Origin: DYTH01 sp964552725
GTDB taxonomy: Bacteria; Desulfobacterota; Syntrophia; Syntrophales; UBA5619
NCBI GenBank assembly: GCA_964552725.1
Contig: CAZKHU010000001.1
Coordinates: 40,338-104,337 of the forward strand
Direction: 5' to 3'
Length of the DNA: 64,000 bases
Shown here: positions 54,912 to 62,850 of the stretch, piece after piece
How positions within the stretch are numbered: the stretch's first letter is position 1
Layout: every line of letters starts with the position of its first letter
Program-made: the position numbers and the translations under genes
The notes under the pieces: model-generated
Told to the model about the DNA's origin: nothing
The model's input: the letters and a program-made list of their open reading frames with translations, nothing else
Database searches by the model: none

Positions 54912-55909
54912 CAGCCTGGTTGCGCCTCGAGCCCCAGATCTTCGATCATCTGCAGATCGCTTTCGGGGGGCCGCCCCAGCGTTGTGAGGTAGTTGCCGAT
55001 CAGCAGGCCGTTCGCCCCGGCGGAAAATACCAGAGACTGCAGATCGCGGAGATTCTCCTTACGGCCCCCACAGACAATCACCTCTTTTTTCGGAAGGAAA
55101 AGCCGAAACATGGCAATAATTTTCAGACATTCAAACGGGGAAAGTTCCCGTTTACCTTCCAGCGGGGTGCCGGGAATCGGGTTCAGAAAATTGACCGGGA
55201 CAGAATCCACGTCGAGCTCCCGGAGGGTTTGCGCCAGCTCCACCCGATCCGCAGGCGACTCCCCAATCCCGAAAATTCCGCCGGAACAGACCCGCGCCCC
55301 TGCTCGTTTTGCATCGCGTACAGCCATTACGTCGTCTTCGTAGGAGTGAGTCGTACACATCGACGGGAAAAAACTCCGCGAGGTTTCCAGATTGTGGTGG
55401 ACATTGCTGAGCCCCCGGGACAGCAGATACGCCGTATCCTCCGGAGACAGCGCCCCGATGCTTACGCATGTATCTATTTTCTCTTGATTTTTTATCCGGT
55501 CGAGCGCGTTTCCCAACCGCTCGAGATCCGCCCTCTTATGCACCGCGAAGCCGGAGGTGACAAGCGAAAACTCTCCCGCCTTAAGCTTCTTTGCATCCCT
55601 GGCGGCGGCAACCATCGTTTCTTCATCCACAAGCTGGTACCTGTCGATCGCCGCATGCGAGCGGCGGGACTGCGCGCAAAATGAGCAATCTTCGGAGCAG
55701 TGACCGGATTTTGCGTTCAGTATCGAACAAAGCCTGATGACGTTGCCCTTGAAAAGGCGGCGCACCGCATCGGTAACCTCAAGCAGACGCCACATCTCCA
55801 GTTGCGGCAAGTTTAAAACGGCAAGGGCGTCCCGCTCATTTATCCCGGCGCCGGAAATCGCCTCCTGCTTTATTCTTCCCCAGAATGTTTCCTGTTCCAC
55901 ATCATGCAT
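54911..55909 (-). CDS. bioB: biotin synthase
   Basis: Radical SAM enzyme (332 aa) inserting sulfur into dethiobiotin. SAM cluster motif CSEDCSFC and the second [2Fe-2S] ligands in conserved positions (NVHHNLETS, CSGGIFGIGE). First gene of the biotin run; no BirA or BioR operator was recognised in the 165 nt before it. bioC/bioH are not in the window, so pimeloyl supply is elsewhere. Confidence 0.95.
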   Translation of the reverse strand: MHDVEQETFWGRIKQEAISGAGINERDALAVLNLPQLEMWRLLEVTDAVRRLFKGNVIRLCSILNAKSGHCSEDCSFCAQSRRSHAAIDRYQLVDEETMVAAARDAKKLKAGEFSLVTSGFAVHKRADLERLGNALDRIKNQEKIDTCVSIGALSPEDTAYLLSRGLSNVHHNLETSRSFFPSMCTTHSYEDDVMAVRDAKRAGARVCSGGIFGIGESPADRVELAQTLRELDVDSVPVNFLNPIPGTPLEGKRELSPFECLKIIAMFRLFLPKKEVIVCGGRKENLRDLQSLVFSAGANGLLIGNYLTTLGRPPESDLQMIEDLGLEAQPG

Positions 55910-56073
55910 AACGCAAAGACCTCCGCAATTTTGCCGTGTCCTTTAGCGTAGTCGCGTGCAATAAAGCAACCTGAAAAAGGCCGCCGCCCGCTTTTTACCG
56001 CATTCCCGTGGGGAAACGGCTGCAATCCGCGGACGATTTCAAGGTTATTGCCTCAGCGATCCCCCCTCCGGAA

Positions 56074-58512
56074 TTACACCTTGGCGCGGCGCAGCCGCAG
56101 GCTGTTGCTGACCACGAACACGCTGCTGAAAGCCATTGCCCCGGCCGCAACCATCGGGTTCAGGAAGCCCGCGGCCGCGGCGGGAATCAGCAGCACATTA
56201 TAGAAAAACGCCCAGAACAGATTCTGTTTGATCGTCGCCAGCGTCCGGCGGGAAAGATTTATGGCGCGCACCACGCCGCCGAGATCGCCGCTCATCAGCG
56301 TTACCGGGGCGGCCGCCATTGCCACGTCCGTGCCCGTACCGATCGCCATGCCCACATCCGCCTGCGCGAGAGCAGGCGCATCGTTGATGCCGTCTCCGAC
56401 CATCGCCACCACGCTGCCGCTCTGCTGCAGCTTCTTCACTTCGGCGGCCTTGCCGGCGGGAAGCACTTCGGCAAGAACCATATCGACGCCAACCTGCCGG
56501 GCGATCGCCTCGGCCGTCTTGAGATTGTCGCCGGTGATCATCGCCACACTCAGACCCAGCCGGCGCAAGGCGGCGATCGCTTCGGAAGAACCATCCTTGA
56601 CGGTATCGGCAACGGCGATCACACCCGCCGCCTGATTGTCAACGGCAACAAGCATGGCCGTTTTGGCCTCGGCTTGCAGACGGTCGACCACAGCGATCAG
56701 ACCGTTAATCGGAATCCCGGCCGCCTCCAGCATGCGGATGTTGCCGACCAGAACCCCCCTGCCCTCGACTTCGGCCCGCACGCCACGCCCCGGTTCGGCA
56801 GTGAATCCGGTCGCCTCCGCCGGAAGCAGCCCCCGCGCCGCAGCTTCTGTCCAGATAGCCTCGCCCAGAGGATGTTCGCTCCCCTTTTCAACGGCTGCGG
56901 CAATCCGCAGGAGTTCTTCGGCATTCAAGGCGCCTCCCTGGCTGATCTCAATATCGGTAACAGCGGGCTTGCCTTTTGTGATCGTGCCCGTCTTGTCTAG
57001 CACCACCAGCTCGATCTTTCCCGCCCGCTCGAGCGCCTCGCTGTTACGGAACAATACGCCCATCTGGGCGCCCTTCCCGGTTCCTACCATTACGGCGGTG
57101 GGAGTTGCCAGCCCCATCGCACACGGACAGGCAATCACCAGCACGGCCACCATGTTGATAAGCGCGGTTGTAAAGAGGGAATTGACAAACTGGTGATCGG
57201 GAAACGCCGCCGGTACAATGAAATACCAAACGGCAAACGTCAAAAGCGCAATCGCGATGACCGCGGGCACAAAGATGGCAGAGACCCGGTCTGCCAGTCT
57301 CTGGATCGGCGCCTTGCTGCCCTGCGCCTCTTCCACCAGCTTGATAATCTGCGCCAGCGCCGTTTCCCTGCCGACCTTCGTCGCCTCAAAGGTGAGTCGT
57401 CCCAGTTTGTTGAGAGTCGCACCGATCACCGAGTCGCCCTGCTTTTTTTCCACCGGCAGGGATTCACCCGTCAGCATTGCTTCGTCAACGGCGGAGCGCC
57501 CTTCGATAACGACGCCGTCCACCGGTATTTTCTCGCCGGGTTTAACGATCACGACATCGCCTACCTGCACCTCGTCAATGGGTTTGTCCACCTCGCGCCC
57601 GTCGCGAATAACGTGGGCGATTTTGGCCTGCAATCCCATCAGCTTCCTGATGGCCTCGGAGGTACGTCCCTTGGCGCGGGCTTCGAGAAATTTCCCCAAG
57701 CGAATCAGCGTGATTATGACCGCCGCGGTCTCAAAATAGACATGCCCGGGAATAACCCCCAGCGTAATAAAAATAGAGTAGATGTATGCCGTTGATGAAC
57801 CCAGGGCGATGAGCACGTCCATGTTGGCGGAGCCGCCTCGAAGCGCCTTGTACGCGCCCGTGTAGTACTGCCAGCCCACGTAGAACTGCACCGGCGTCGC
57901 TGCCGCCCACATGGCGTAATGTGCCCAGAAGGCGTGCGCCCAGGGACCCGCCAGACCAAAGTCGCGCGCCATTGAAAACAAAAACAGCGGCAGGGTAAAG
58001 ATCAAACCGGCGATCAGCAGACGGCTTTGTTCATTTAGCTCCCGTTCGCGCGCCTCGGCTTCGGCGTCCTCGGCCGAACCTCCCAGTTCGAGGGCTGTAA
58101 ACCCCGCTTCCGCAACGGCCTTGCGGATTTCCGCCTGGCTGATCATCGTCGGCACGTACCGGAGGCGCGCCTTCTCGCCGGCAAAGCTCACTTGCGCCTC
58201 CAACACCCCCTCCAGGGCGACCAAGGCCTTCTCAAGCCGGCGCGCGTCATTGTCGTCGGCAAGTCGCTTGATCGCCAGGTCGGCCTCCCCCGTTGCCACA
58301 CCGTAACCAGCCCTCTCTACCCGGGCGATAATCTCCGGCACTGTAAGTTTCGCGGCGTCATACTCCACGGTCGCCCGCTCCGATGACAGATTCACCACCG
58401 CCTTTTCGACGCCTTCGAGTTTCTTCAGGTTGCGTTCGACCGCCGCAACGCAATTGGCGCAGGTCATCCCCGTAATGGGGAGCAGCACGCGTTTCGTATC
58501 ATCCATATCCAT
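56074..58512 (-). CDS. copA: copper-exporting P1B-type ATPase
   Basis: 812 aa inner-membrane Cu(I) exporter. HMA1 has C18-A-N-C21 in GMTCANC; a second HMA-like domain (about 78-140) lacks the CxxC. Eight membrane helices follow with the transport motif IACPCAMGLATP, phosphorylation site DKTGTITKGKP, and hinge GDGINDAPALAQADVG. It follows copZ with a 175-nt gap. Confidence 0.95.
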   Translation of the reverse strand: MDMDDTKRVLLPITGMTCANCVAAVERNLKKLEGVEKAVVNLSSERATVEYDAAKLTVPEIIARVERAGYGVATGEADLAIKRLADDNDARRLEKALVALEGVLEAQVSFAGEKARLRYVPTMISQAEIRKAVAEAGFTALELGGSAEDAEAEARERELNEQSRLLIAGLIFTLPLFLFSMARDFGLAGPWAHAFWAHYAMWAAATPVQFYVGWQYYTGAYKALRGGSANMDVLIALGSSTAYIYSIFITLGVIPGHVYFETAAVIITLIRLGKFLEARAKGRTSEAIRKLMGLQAKIAHVIRDGREVDKPIDEVQVGDVVIVKPGEKIPVDGVVIEGRSAVDEAMLTGESLPVEKKQGDSVIGATLNKLGRLTFEATKVGRETALAQIIKLVEEAQGSKAPIQRLADRVSAIFVPAVIAIALLTFAVWYFIVPAAFPDHQFVNSLFTTALINMVAVLVIACPCAMGLATPTAVMVGTGKGAQMGVLFRNSEALERAGKIELVVLDKTGTITKGKPAVTDIEISQGGALNAEELLRIAAAVEKGSEHPLGEAIWTEAAARGLLPAEATGFTAEPGRGVRAEVEGRGVLVGNIRMLEAAGIPINGLIAVVDRLQAEAKTAMLVAVDNQAAGVIAVADTVKDGSSEAIAALRRLGLSVAMITGDNLKTAEAIARQVGVDMVLAEVLPAGKAAEVKKLQQSGSVVAMVGDGINDAPALAQADVGMAIGTGTDVAMAAAPVTLMSGDLGGVVRAINLSRRTLATIKQNLFWAFFYNVLLIPAAAAGFLNPMVAAGAMAFSSVFVVSNSLRLRRAKV

Positions 58513-58687
58513 TCCTTAATGACTCCGGCGGATTACAGGTTGCGGTACACCCCTGCTCTGCGCGGAGAAAATGCTTTTATATGAAAATGCCCCCTCTCCC
58601 TTGATCCCTACCCCTTGAGGGGGGAGGGTGGGGTGGGGGTGATTTTCATCGTTCGTTGTGCCTCCCAAGGCATGGAGGTTTGTCAGA
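58513..58687. other. spacer with GC-rich inverted repeat between copZ and copA
   Basis: Contains an imperfect C-rich/G-rich inverted repeat (about 58590-58650, ACCCCTTGAGGGGG at its core). It may weaken read-through into copA or be a dispersed repeat. Confidence 0.4.
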
Positions 58688-58897
58688 CTACGTAGCATCG
58701 ACGGGAAAATTGATCTCGGCCAGCAGGGCCTTGATATTCTCTTCCGTCGCCGGGGCGCCAAACGTGACGGTAACCTTTTTGGAAGCTATGTCAGCCTTGA
58801 CCGACTGAACCCCCGGCAACTCGCCCAACTCCATCTCGATCGTATGCGTGCAGTGACCGCAACTAATAGCAGGAACAACCCAAGTAACAGTATTCAT
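58688..58897 (-). CDS. copZ: copper chaperone (HMA domain)
   Basis: 69 aa, single ferredoxin-like HMA domain with metal ligands C13-G-H-C16. It would hand Cu(I) to CopA. ATG at 58897 has an AAAGGAG site; the longer frame upstream is discarded. It lies between csoR and copA on one strand. Confidence 0.92.
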   Translation of the reverse strand: MNTVTWVVPAISCGHCTHTIEMELGELPGVQSVKADIASKKVTVTFGAPATEENIKALLAEINFPVDAT

Positions 58898-58946
58898 AAA
58901 AAACTCCTTTCGATTTTTTGTCGCCGACTCCCTGCCGGCGCTGAGT

Positions 58947-59216
58947 CTAAACCTTATTTGCCATGTCAAACACTTCGGTGATCTCTTTCAAAACGCGCTC
59001 ACGCGCGCCAGCATCGTCACCCCTGATCGCGGGAATGACGCAGGTACTCAGGTGGTTTTCGAGAATCTGGGCACTGACCTTGTTCAGCGCTGCCCCCACC
59101 GCCTGAATCTGGCGTATGACATCAATACAGTAACCATCCTCCTCGACCATGCGGATAACGCCGCGCACATGGCCTTCGATTGTTTTGAGGCGGCGCAAGG
59201 CATTTTGATTTTTCAT
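58947..59216 (-). CDS. csoR: CsoR/FrmR-family metal-sensing repressor
   Basis: 89 aa all-helical repressor. Cu(I) ligands Cys30, His55, Cys59 (C-H-C signature) are present, so copper rather than formaldehyde or nickel sensing is likely. Start at 59216 (MKNQNALRRLK) behind GGGGG. It heads the copper run and should repress its own promoter until copper binds. Confidence 0.92.
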   Translation of the reverse strand: MKNQNALRRLKTIEGHVRGVIRMVEEDGYCIDVIRQIQAVGAALNKVSAQILENHLSTCVIPAIRGDDAGARERVLKEITEVFDMANKV

Positions 59217-59259
59217 GATTACCCCCATAAATATGGTTGATTTGCATGCATTTTCCAAG

Positions 59260-59283
59260 TACCCCTCCCACCGGGGGGGCATA
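59260..59283 (-). promoter_or_regulatory. candidate CsoR operator
   Basis: A G/C-tract dyad, TACCCCTCCCAC facing CGGGGGGGCATA, starts just downstream of the -10 box, resembling known CsoR operators. Confidence 0.6.
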
Positions 59284-59286
59284 GGG

Positions 59287-59314
59287 ATTATATGTATGCG
59301 CATTCGTTTGTCAA
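59287..59314 (-). promoter_or_regulatory. consensus sigma-70 promoter of the copper operon
   Basis: On the minus strand, TTGACA and TATAAT (both exact consensus) are 16 nt apart, about 70 nt before csoR. Confidence 0.8.
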
Positions 59315-59346
59315 GAGGGAAAAGGGACATGATCTCTAAAAAGACC

Positions 59347-59375
59347 TTGACATGTATATTTATGTCATATACACT
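59347..59375 (+). promoter_or_regulatory. promoter/operator of brnTA
   Basis: TTGACA with TACACT after 17 nt. The boxes enclose an inverted repeat TGTATA-N9-TATACA (59353-59373), a plausible BrnA operator. The ATG begins only about 8 nt after the -10 box. Confidence 0.55.
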
Positions 59376-59383
59376 CTAACTCA

Positions 59384-59680
59384 ATGGAAAAGATATTTGA
59401 ACAATTTATAGGCTTCCAATGGGCTGCAGGGAATATAAATAAAAACTTCCTCAAGCATAATATTGAAAACTGGGAATGCGAACAGGTGTTTTTTAATAGG
59501 CCACTTTTTGTCCTTGACGATCCAAAGCATTCTGTTTCTGAAAACCGATGGGCTGCTTTTGGGAAAACGGACACAGATCGTTTTCTTGTCATTGTATTTA
59601 CCAAGAGGAATAACCTGATCAGAATAATCTCTGCCAGGGATATGAATAAAAGAGAGAGGAAATTTTATGATGAAAAATAA
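59384..59680 (+). CDS. brnT: BrnT-family ribonuclease toxin
   Basis: 98 aa RelE-like fold toxin. Family features visible: NFLKHNIENWECEQVFF, then DRFLVIVFTKRNNLIRIISARDMNKRERKFY. No Shine-Dalgarno sequence precedes the ATG, fitting a near-leaderless transcript. It overlaps the antitoxin by 14 nt. Confidence 0.85.
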   Translation: MEKIFEQFIGFQWAAGNINKNFLKHNIENWECEQVFFNRPLFVLDDPKHSVSENRWAAFGKTDTDRFLVIVFTKRNNLIRIISARDMNKRERKFYDEK

Positions 59681-59966
59681 CAAAACTATTCCAAACTTTA
59701 AAAATGAAGACGAGGAGAGAGATTTCTGGGCAAATCATTCTCCCCTTGATTATTTTGATATTAAAGATTTCAAGAGGGCATCTTTTCCCAAACTAAAGCT
59801 ATCGGTGAAGTCGATTTCAATTCGACTGCCGGAGGATATGCTTGCGGAACTAAAGACTCTTGCGAACAAAAAGGATATCCCTTACCAAAGCTTGGCAAAA
59901 ATTTACCTTTCCAGACAAATTTCTTTAGAGCGTGGATCGCTGGATGGATATGGCCTTAAAAAATAG
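59667..59966 (+). CDS. brnA: BrnA-type antitoxin
   Basis: 99 aa. The C-terminal ribbon-helix-helix part (SISIRLPEDMLAELKTLANKK) binds DNA; the N-terminal part wraps the toxin. It pairs with brnT and is expected to repress the promoter at 59347-59375. Confidence 0.82.
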   Translation: MMKNNKTIPNFKNEDEERDFWANHSPLDYFDIKDFKRASFPKLKLSVKSISIRLPEDMLAELKTLANKKDIPYQSLAKIYLSRQISLERGSLDGYGLKK

Positions 59967-60054
59967 GAGGCAGAAGGTTAATGCCCAACATCAGCATGAA
60001 CAAGGACGCTCATAAATTCGCGCCTGTTATGCTGGACGTCGGCCTGAGGATGAC

Positions 60055-60390
60055 ATGACCAGGGATTTACTTGAACCCAGTTACGTGAGAGTTGAGAGGG
60101 GGAAAAGCGGTGTCTGTAACATCTGCCAGATTCCGTGCGACCTCCACTGGGATCATGTTCCGCCCCAAGGCGGCGTGGATGTCACTCCACTGGAGCAGTA
60201 CACCATCTTAGAGCGTCTCACTGGTCGCAGCAGCAATCCCAACCGTATCCTGACTCAGAATGGTGTGAAGTACCGGAGCTTATGCAAAGACTGCAACAGC
60301 AAGCTGCTCGGCGGACAATACGACAAGACGCTCAACGACTTCGCCCGTGGCGTCGGCCATTTCATCGAGACGACACGCCCCCTTCCCTGA
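60055..60390 (+). CDS. HNH-type nuclease protein, probably C-terminally truncated
   Basis: 111 aa. A Cys-rich HNH-like core: CNICQIPCDLHWDHVPPQGG, then CKDCNSKLLGG; the DHVPP segment carries the metal-site His. The protein stops right where IS21-like sequence begins on the other strand, so the natural C-terminus has likely been lost. Start has GAGGAT upstream. Confidence 0.55.
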   Translation: MTRDLLEPSYVRVERGKSGVCNICQIPCDLHWDHVPPQGGVDVTPLEQYTILERLTGRSSNPNRILTQNGVKYRSLCKDCNSKLLGGQYDKTLNDFARGVGHFIETTRPLP

Positions 60391-60394
60391 ACTG

Positions 60395-60584
60395 CAACAT
60401 GGGCCTTGGCAAGTTTGTTGATGGTTTTGCCATAGCTTCCGTCTCCCTTGGCCAGCGCCATCTGGTATGAGAACTTGGGGGAACGGATGTAGAAGGCGCG
60501 GTATCCCTCCCGGCAGGCCTTGTTGGTCAGGGCGCAGGCGAGGACGTATTTGGCAATGTAGTGCCGAAGCAGCGCCAAGGGCAA
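60395..60584 (-). pseudogene. IS21-family istB remnant
   Basis: The minus-strand frame reads KYVLACALTNKACREGY, then ALAKGDGSYGKTINKLAKA, matching the middle of IstB ATPases (…LACALGHKACREG… …ALARGDGSY…). The Walker A is gone and the sequence breaks off at the HNH gene. Extent upstream is unclear. Confidence 0.65.
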
Positions 60585-60796
60585 ATCACAATTAGAACCG
60601 TTCCCATTTCTTTTTTGCTGATCGAGTACCGGTATGGAACGCTCATCGATGTGCTCAGATAAGTGGCGCCCGAGCGATGATCTACGAAGACAGCGTTGAA
60701 GGTTTCAGGGTGAACAGGGCGTCGGGCGGGATCGGGGTAATGGGCCTCCGCTGAAGCTTCTCTTCGCGAGAGGAAATGATTATAAATCAAGAGGAC

Positions 60797-61132
60797 TTAG
60801 GGTTTCCTCTTCGCCCTGACCACCCCGTCAACCTTTCCGAACTCTTTTCGCAAGACGTGACGATAGAAGAAGAGGAGCGAGTTAAATGCCTGATTTTGTG
60901 TGGCTGCCGCCGCGGCCTGCTCCTGCTGCATCTTGGATTGCTGCTTATCCTGCAATTTCTTAAGAAACGGGGGCAGGCTCTTTTCCTGCCTGGGAGGAAA
61001 TTTATACTTTCGGCAGAAGTCCAGATAATAGAGAAGCCACTTTTTATAAAGCTCATGCAGGGCGATCGGGACTGCCCTGATTTGAAGCTGCTCATCAAAT
61101 TTTGACTGCAACGCCGTAGGGATTGCCAGCAT
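60797..61132 (-). pseudogene. tyrosine recombinase N-terminal fragment (integron-integrase-like)
   Basis: 111 aa comprising only the core-binding SAM-like domain: LYKKWLLYYLDFCRKYK, then QAFNSLLFFYRHVLRKEFG. The latter is the phrase typical of integron integrases. The frame ends at VVRAKRKP, where the catalytic domain (R-H-R-Y) should begin, so it cannot be active. It points away from the cassette-like genes to the right, as intI does in integrons. Confidence 0.7.
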
Positions 61133-61434
61133 ATGTGAATCTCCATCATCATGATAATCTTAATTTTGACATGATATCCGGAAGCGGTCGGATAAATGGT
61201 TGCATAATTTATGTCAATGGATTTATAAGCAACTTACTGTATTTAACATGAGATATTGAAAGCAGGCAGGCCATGAGTGCAAAGATACAATCCTATGGTC
61301 ATAGTCTGGCGTTCTGTGGATTACGGATCGTTGTGGAGATATCCAGAAACTTTAGAATAACTTGTTCCTGGCGACTGCGTCGCCAGGAATCGCGGCGCTC
61401 ACTACGTTCGCCGCGATTATGCAAAGGATAAAAA
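61133..61434. other. region between integrase fragment and first cassette (attI-like position)
   Basis: No gene. A weak plus-strand promoter candidate (TTGCAT, 18 nt, TATAAG at 61200-61229) points to the cassettes. Two tandem hairpins lie at 61365-61418. Confidence 0.4.
61365..61418. repeat. two adjacent perfect hairpins
   Basis: TTCCTGGCGAC/GTCGCCAGGAA (11 bp, 3-nt loop) and AATCGCGGCG/CGCCGCGATT (10 bp, 11-nt loop) stand back to back just before the DUF6338 gene. They resemble REP/BIME units or folded recombination sites. Confidence 0.7.
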
Positions 61435-62055
61435 ATGAATATTTGGGAAGCTGATAAACTTATCATATTTATTGCCTTTGTAATTCCAGGATTTATCTCG
61501 CTTAAAGTATATGAACTTCTTTGCCCTGGGCCAACACAAGACTCGTCAAAACAAGTAATTGATGCTGTCGCGTATAGCTGTATCAATTATGCATTACTAT
61601 TTTGGCCAATCCAACTCGTCGAGAATGGTTCTGCTTCTACCCAGTATCCAAACGCCTACGCAATCTTTTATTTTTTTGTTTTGTTTATCGCTCCTGTAGC
61701 CTGGGTGGCAATATGGAAATTTCTGAGGACCAGAAAAGTATTCCAAAAATTTGCACCTCATCCTACACAAAAACCTTGGGATTTTGTTTTCTCAAAAAAT
61801 GAGCCATATTGGGTTAAAGTCATATTAAAAGATGGTACCAAAATAGCTGGGAGGTATGCTGGTGAATCATTCACCTCCAGTGCTCCAGCTGAAGAGCAAA
61901 TATATTTGGAAGAAACATGGATTTTAAATGATAAATCTGGTTTTCTTCGCCCCAAAAAAAGGAGTGCTGGAGTGTTAGTCTTGTCAAAGGATATTTCGTA
62001 TGTTGAATTGTTAAAATATAAGGAGGAAGAAAAATGGGCAATGGTAGGAAAATAA
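61435..62055 (+). CDS. DUF6338-family membrane protein
   Basis: 206 aa. Three N-terminal membrane segments (about 8-28, 45-65, 75-98) are followed by a cytosolic domain beginning YWVKVILKDGTKIAGRYAG, an SH3/Sm-like strand pattern. The family is known to me only as a DUF often found in variable regions; a phage-defence role is possible. The next small gene overlaps its end. Confidence 0.7.
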   Translation: MNIWEADKLIIFIAFVIPGFISLKVYELLCPGPTQDSSKQVIDAVAYSCINYALLFWPIQLVENGSASTQYPNAYAIFYFFVLFIAPVAWVAIWKFLRTRKVFQKFAPHPTQKPWDFVFSKNEPYWVKVILKDGTKIAGRYAGESFTSSAPAEEQIYLEETWILNDKSGFLRPKKRSAGVLVLSKDISYVELLKYKEEEKWAMVGK

Positions 62056-62204
62056 TACAAGACGGCTACCAACCACGTGAACAAGAAAGAGGATATAAAC
62101 CACAGGTTGACACACCCAATGAGCCAAAACCTGAAAGTGGTTATACGCCAACTGTTAGCAGTGATACTACGACAAATTCACCACAACCACCCGACGAAGA
62201 ATAA
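62034..62204 (+). CDS. small Pro/Gln-rich protein (56 aa)
   Basis: 56 aa, starting MGNGRKIIQDGYQPREQERG, with repeats of GYxP (GYQP, GYKP, GYTP) and a PP-acidic tail. AAGGAGGAAG lies 6 nt before the ATG, and the gene overlaps the DUF6338 end by 22 nt, so they form one unit. It is likely disordered. I recall similar small proteins next to DUF6338 genes. Confidence 0.7.
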   Translation: MGNGRKIIQDGYQPREQERGYKPQVDTPNEPKPESGYTPTVSSDTTTNSPQPPDEE

Positions 62205-62211
62205 AGTGAAA

Positions 62212-62276
62212 GCATAACCCGTCGCTATAGCCGATCGCAGCCCGCTGGGCTGCTCCGGCTCAGCTTGTCGTTAAAT
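62212..62276 (+). repeat. integron attC recombination site
   Basis: 65-bp imperfect palindrome. R'' box GCATAAC and R' box GTTAAAT lie at the ends, L' reads CGGCTCAGCTTGTC before the GTT, L'' CGCTATAGCCG, and the centre is GCAGCCC-GCT-GGGCTGC. This matches the layout of environmental attC sites (RYYYAAC ... GTTRRRY, CAGCTTG near the end). It begins 8 nt after the 56-aa gene and the next gene starts 24 nt later. Confidence 0.75.
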
Positions 62277-62300
62277 AAAAATATGGAAAGGAGATTTAAA

Positions 62301-62615
62301 ATGGACAAACAGGAACGGGGAGTTTTACTTGCTGACCAAGAAGAATTAGAAGCAAAGATCGCAACCATCAAAAAGAAGCTTCTTGATATGGGCATTATAT
62401 GGAAAAATTTATCAAGTCTCATAATATCAAAACCTGAAACAATAAAATTCGCAAATGCTCCAAATGAGTTTGGCAGTTTTTCCATAAATCTCCTGAACGC
62501 ACCATCATTTAATTGGGAAGAAATACCCAAGTTAGAAATTATGGCTCAATTAATCCTTGATTTAAGGGCTGAACAATCGAATTTAGAGATTGTTCAGCGG
62601 AAACTCCGTTCATAA
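62301..62615 (+). CDS. unknown coiled-coil cassette protein
   Basis: 104 aa. An N-terminal helix with heptads (LADQEELEAKIATIKKKLLDM) suggests a coiled coil. GGAAAGGAG precedes the ATG at 62301. It occupies the position expected for a second integron cassette. No family recognised. Confidence 0.65.
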   Translation: MDKQERGVLLADQEELEAKIATIKKKLLDMGIIWKNLSSLIISKPETIKFANAPNEFGSFSINLLNAPSFNWEEIPKLEIMAQLILDLRAEQSNLEIVQRKLRS

Positions 62616-62745
62616 TAGTTGAACATGGCGTGGGGAAGCATTTAAGAGCCAAGCGAAAGGACTGCAACAAGAACCGTTGTAGGTTTAATTGTTCATCATT
62701 GGTCACTTCGATTGTAAATTCGTATTGGCGGTACATTTGTGGCAT
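62539..62745 (-). CDS. short ORF truncated against the cassette gene
   Basis: Up to 68 aa, MPQMYRQYEFTIEVTNDEQL at the start, with an excellent AGGAGG site. Its 3' third is antisense to the preceding gene, so probably only the first 40-45 residues are original. It lies just downstream of the group II intron end and may be the remainder of a split gene. Confidence 0.5.
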   Translation of the reverse strand: MPQMYRQYEFTIEVTNDEQLNLQRFLLQSFRLALKCFPTPCSTIMNGVSAEQSLNSIVQPLNQGLIEP

Positions 62746-62809
62746 TTTATCCTCCTATAAATAAAATATTTAATCGGGTAGCCGGGGGTTTTTCTCCCCC
62801 AGCCCCCAC

Positions 62810-62843
62810 ACCACCCGGCATGCGGGTCCGCACCGGGCGGTTC
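62810..62843 (-). ncRNA. group II intron domain V
   Basis: GAACCGCCCGG, then TGCGGACCCGCA at the bulged middle, then CCGGGTGGT, folding as the catalytic domain V hairpin. A GC-rich domain VI stem follows at 62773-62805. Confidence 0.8.
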
Positions 62844-62850
62844 ACAGAGA

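Noticed and set aside
59983..60042. attC-like pair GCCCAAC ... GTTATGC just after brnA
   Set aside because: The R boxes fit at 6-7 of 7 positions and an imperfect hairpin exists, but L boxes do not pair as in attC and the site lies behind the integrase fragment, not in the cassette array.
60527..60790. Minus-strand ORF between istB remnant and integrase fragment as integrase C-terminus
   Set aside because: One short IYNH phrase resembles the end of tyrosine recombinases, but the rest does not and the frame has no catalytic motifs.
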